Assembly: GCA_030691805.1 (NCBI GenBank)
Contig: JAUYDP010000402.1
Coordinates: 1-6,919 of the forward strand
Length of the DNA: 6,919 nt
Direction of reading: 5' to 3'
Source of the DNA: Dehalococcoidia bacterium
GTDB lineage: Bacteria > Chloroflexota > Dehalococcoidia > JAUYDP01
The position numbers and the translations under genes were made by a program. The notes below the pieces were generated by a model. It did no database searches, was not told the DNA's origin, and saw only the letters and a list, made by a program, of their open reading frames with translations. Shown in pieces: positions 5,890-6,919 of the stretch (its first letter is position 1; each line of letters starts with the position of its first letter).

Positions 5890-5932
5890 GGATATATATC
5901 CTCGGCGGCCACGGGGGGAAAGGATATATATC
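5890..5932. promoter_or_regulatory. Paired GATATATATC palindromes, candidate operator
   Basis: Two identical 10-bp palindromes lie at 5891-5900 (extended to GGATATATATCC at 5890-5901) and 5923-5932. Their starts are 32 bp apart, about three helical turns, so proteins bound at both would sit on the same DNA face. They immediately follow the predicted -10 box. This arrangement suggests a dimeric repressor site for the methyltransferase gene; the regulator is unknown and not in the window. Confidence 0.45.
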
Positions 5933-5979
5933 TTTCGCGTGGCAGAAAGGGAGGGACGCCATGTAAAGGGCTGAGCCAA

Positions 5980-5994
5980 CCCGCAGCAAACGGG
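5980..5994 (+). promoter_or_regulatory. Small hairpin abutting the annotated ATG
   Basis: CCCG (5980-5983) and CGGG (5991-5994) enclose CAGCAAA, ending one base before the ATG at 5996. It would hide the only purine run near that ATG. This makes initiation there doubtful and leaves a GTG at 6044, with GGAAG 8-9 nt upstream, as an alternative. Confidence 0.3.
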
Positions 5995-5995
5995 G

Positions 5996-6835
5996 ATGTA
6001 TGGGAGTAGCTACTTAGCCTATAGGCGAACGGAAGTGCGCGTCGTGGTAAAAGCCGTGGAGGCCTCCCGGGTAGACCGGGAAGTGCTTCGGCATCAAGTC
6101 AAGAGTAAGTATATGGAGGTAGCCCTAGATCCCCAGAAGGGCTTCCACTTTCACATCGGTCGCCCCCTAGCCGCCATGGTGGGCTATGACCCAAAGGAGG
6201 TGGACTGGCTGCCGGAATCAACGGTAGAGTCCTTTGCTGGCACCGGGAACCCCTTCTCCATGGGAGCGCTCCCGCCGGGCGCGGTGGTGCTGGACATCGG
6301 CTGTGGAGCGGGCTCCGATAGCCTGTTGGCGGCCCGGCAGGTGGGACCATCAGGGCGGGTCATCGCTTTGGACATGACGGAAGCCATGCTGGAAAAGGCA
6401 CGCCGGGGAGCGGAGGCCCTGGGGCTTAGCAACGTGGAGGTCCGGCACGGCTACGCCGAGAACCTGCCGGTGGAGAGCGGCGTCATTGACGTGGTCATCA
6501 GCAATGGCGCCATCAACCTGTGCCCCGACAAGGCGGCCGTCATGAAGGAGGTTTACCGAGTGCTCAGGCCGGGCGGGCGCTTCCAGATCGCCGATATCGT
6601 CGTCCACAAAGAAGTGCCCCAGGAGGCCAAGGATGACATCAACCTCTGGTCCGGGTGAATTGCCGGTGCTCTACTGGAAGTAGAGTGGGAGTGGGTGCTG
6701 GGCCATGTCGGGTTCGTGGACATCCGCTGGGGCCAGCAGGTAGATGTCTTCTCCGGCTCCAAACACGAGTCCGACGCCAAGGAGCTCGACACCCGCGGCG
6801 TGACCTTCGCCGGAGTTAAGCCCCCCAAGCCCTAA
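5996..6835 (+). CDS. ArsM-like SAM-dependent methyltransferase, probable selenoprotein (Sec221 at TGA 6656-6658)
   Basis: A class I SAM methyltransferase close to arsenite methyltransferase (ArsM)-like proteins. Visible elements are the N-terminal block KGFHFHIGRPLA (48-59) and ESFAGTGNPF (78-87). They also include SAM motif I VLDIGCGAG (98-106), acidic D126 after strand 2, VISNGAINLCPDK (167-179) and RVLRPGGRFQIADIVV (188-203). At codon 221 a TGA interrupts the motif NLWSG-x-IAGALL, where relatives have the conserved Cys (the metalloid-binding Cys of ArsM). The same frame continues for 58 codons with correct family content (LLEVEWEWVLGHVGFVDI, DVFSG, TRGVTF) to TAA 6833-6835, giving 279 residues. 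A SECIS-like hairpin follows the TGA. I infer selenocysteine. A recently decayed gene or a sequencing error is the alternative. Recent annotation may call a similar family MduS, which I recall but cannot verify. The canonical C-terminal ArsM Cys seems absent, so arsenic as substrate is uncertain. The start is uncertain (ATG 5996 or GTG 6044). Confidence 0.8.
6656..6658 (+). other. In-frame TGA predicted to encode selenocysteine
   Basis: The TGA replaces the TGC/TGT expected for the conserved Cys in W(S/T)GCIAGAL. yvcK (24-26, minus) and dcd (2192-2194) both terminate at TGA, so the codon is a normal stop in this genome and only context-dependent recoding would explain readthrough. Confidence 0.75.
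6667..6687 (+). promoter_or_regulatory. Candidate bacterial SECIS hairpin
   Basis: CTCTAC (6669-6674) pairs perfectly with GTAGAG (6680-6685) around the loop TGGAA (6675-6679). G-U pairs at 6668/6686 and 6667/6687 can extend it to 8 bp. The loop begins 16 nt after the TGA, and its second base is G. Both agree with the general bacterial SECIS rule of a short G-bearing apical loop about 16-37 nt after UGA. The hairpin lies inside the coding frame, as expected in bacteria. Confidence 0.65.
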
Positions 6836-6836
6836 C

Positions 6837-6849
6837 CCGGCGTAGCCGG
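6837..6849 (+). repeat. Short GC hairpin just after the methyltransferase TAA
   Basis: CCGGC-GTA-GCCGG forms a tight 5-bp stem beginning one base after the stop codon. No T-run follows, so terminator function is doubtful. The 12-mer CGGCGTAGCCGG also occurs at 3939-3950, beside the 13-bp inverted repeat. The remaining bases to 6919 show no gene. Confidence 0.35.
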
Positions 6850-6919
6850 AACCAAAACGCTGGTCACGGTTGAGCGAGAATTCAGGCGCGGTCCGCGCAG
6901 GATTTCAGTCCTTAGATAC

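Larger units (their letters stand above)
5513..5995. other. Repeat-rich gene-free region before the methyltransferase
   Basis: The 483-bp spacer contains a 57-nt nested hairpin and a 58-nt inverted repeat. It also contains four GATATATATC-type palindromes, a predicted promoter, an isolated ATG-TAA preceded by a purine-rich ribosome-binding-like run, and a small hairpin against the annotated ATG. Minus-strand frames here (5620-5814, 5666-5854) run through the palindromes and have no protein signature, so I treat them as spurious. Confidence 0.65.

Noticed and set aside
5940..5995. c-di-GMP (GEMM) riboswitch, suggested by GGGACGC and nearby GG-rich loops
   Set aside because: The required CGCAAAGCC core and the second paired helix are not present.
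5996..6658. Complete 220-residue methyltransferase ending at TGA
   Set aside because: It would lack the conserved C-terminal part, which is encoded in the same frame directly after the TGA.
6656..6658. TGA reassigned to Trp or Gly genome-wide
   Set aside because: yvcK and dcd end at TGA at their normal family lengths, so TGA acts as a stop in this genome.
6553..6828. Minus-strand frame opposite the methyltransferase C-terminus
   Set aside because: Ser/Thr/Pro-skewed product without motifs, explained as a shadow of the plus-strand reading frame.

Overview
The window is about 6.9 kb of moderately GC-rich bacterial chromosome. It holds six protein genes separated by unusually repeat-rich intergenic DNA. 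The gene set fits a member of the Chloroflexota, possibly Dehalococcoidia-like: a YvcK protein with an added two-helix membrane anchor, a substrate-binding lipoprotein with a long Ala/Pro/Thr linker, and an ArsM-like methyltransferase. This placement is an inference from protein style, not a measured phylogeny.

Layout. (1) A yvcK/cofD-family gene lies on the minus strand (24-1304). The window starts inside what looks like half of a GC-rich hairpin just beyond its stop. (2) A divergent intergenic region (1305-1618) carries a good sigma70-type promoter on each strand and two small hairpins. (3) A plus-strand pair follows: dcd (dCTP deaminase, closest in remembered sequence to the bifunctional mycobacterial type) and an unrecognised 160-residue protein joined by a 4-bp ATGA overlap. 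(4) An M24-family metallopeptidase (Xaa-Pro dipeptidase type) lies on the minus strand, convergent with that pair; a strong Shine-Dalgarno favours a GTG start nine codons inside the longest frame. (5) A 467-bp gap contains a roughly 210-bp segment bounded by perfect 13-bp inverted repeats, then a promoter for (6) an orphan NMT1/SsuA-type ABC substrate-binding lipoprotein. Its end is followed by a 57-nt nested hairpin. (7) A 483-bp gap contains a second long inverted repeat and four copies of a GATATATATC-type palindrome, two of them 32 bp apart just downstream of a predicted promoter. (8) Last is an ArsM-like SAM-dependent methyltransferase.

The main discovery is in the methyltransferase. Its frame appears to stop at a TGA (6656-6658), but reading through gives 58 more codons to a TAA at 6835. 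Those codons encode exactly the expected C-terminal part of the family (IAGALLEVEW..., DVFSG, TRGVTF). The TGA sits where the family has its conserved Cys in the W(S/T)G-C-IAGAL motif. Sixteen nucleotides after the TGA begins a small loop (UGGAA) capped on a 6-bp perfect stem, the geometry expected of a bacterial SECIS element. yvcK and dcd both end at TGA, so TGA is a normal stop here and is not reassigned genome-wide. The best reading is a selenocysteine-containing methyltransferase of 279 residues that an ordinary gene caller would cut at 220. The selenocysteine machinery (selA, selB, selC, selD) is not in the window, so this needs genome-level confirmation.
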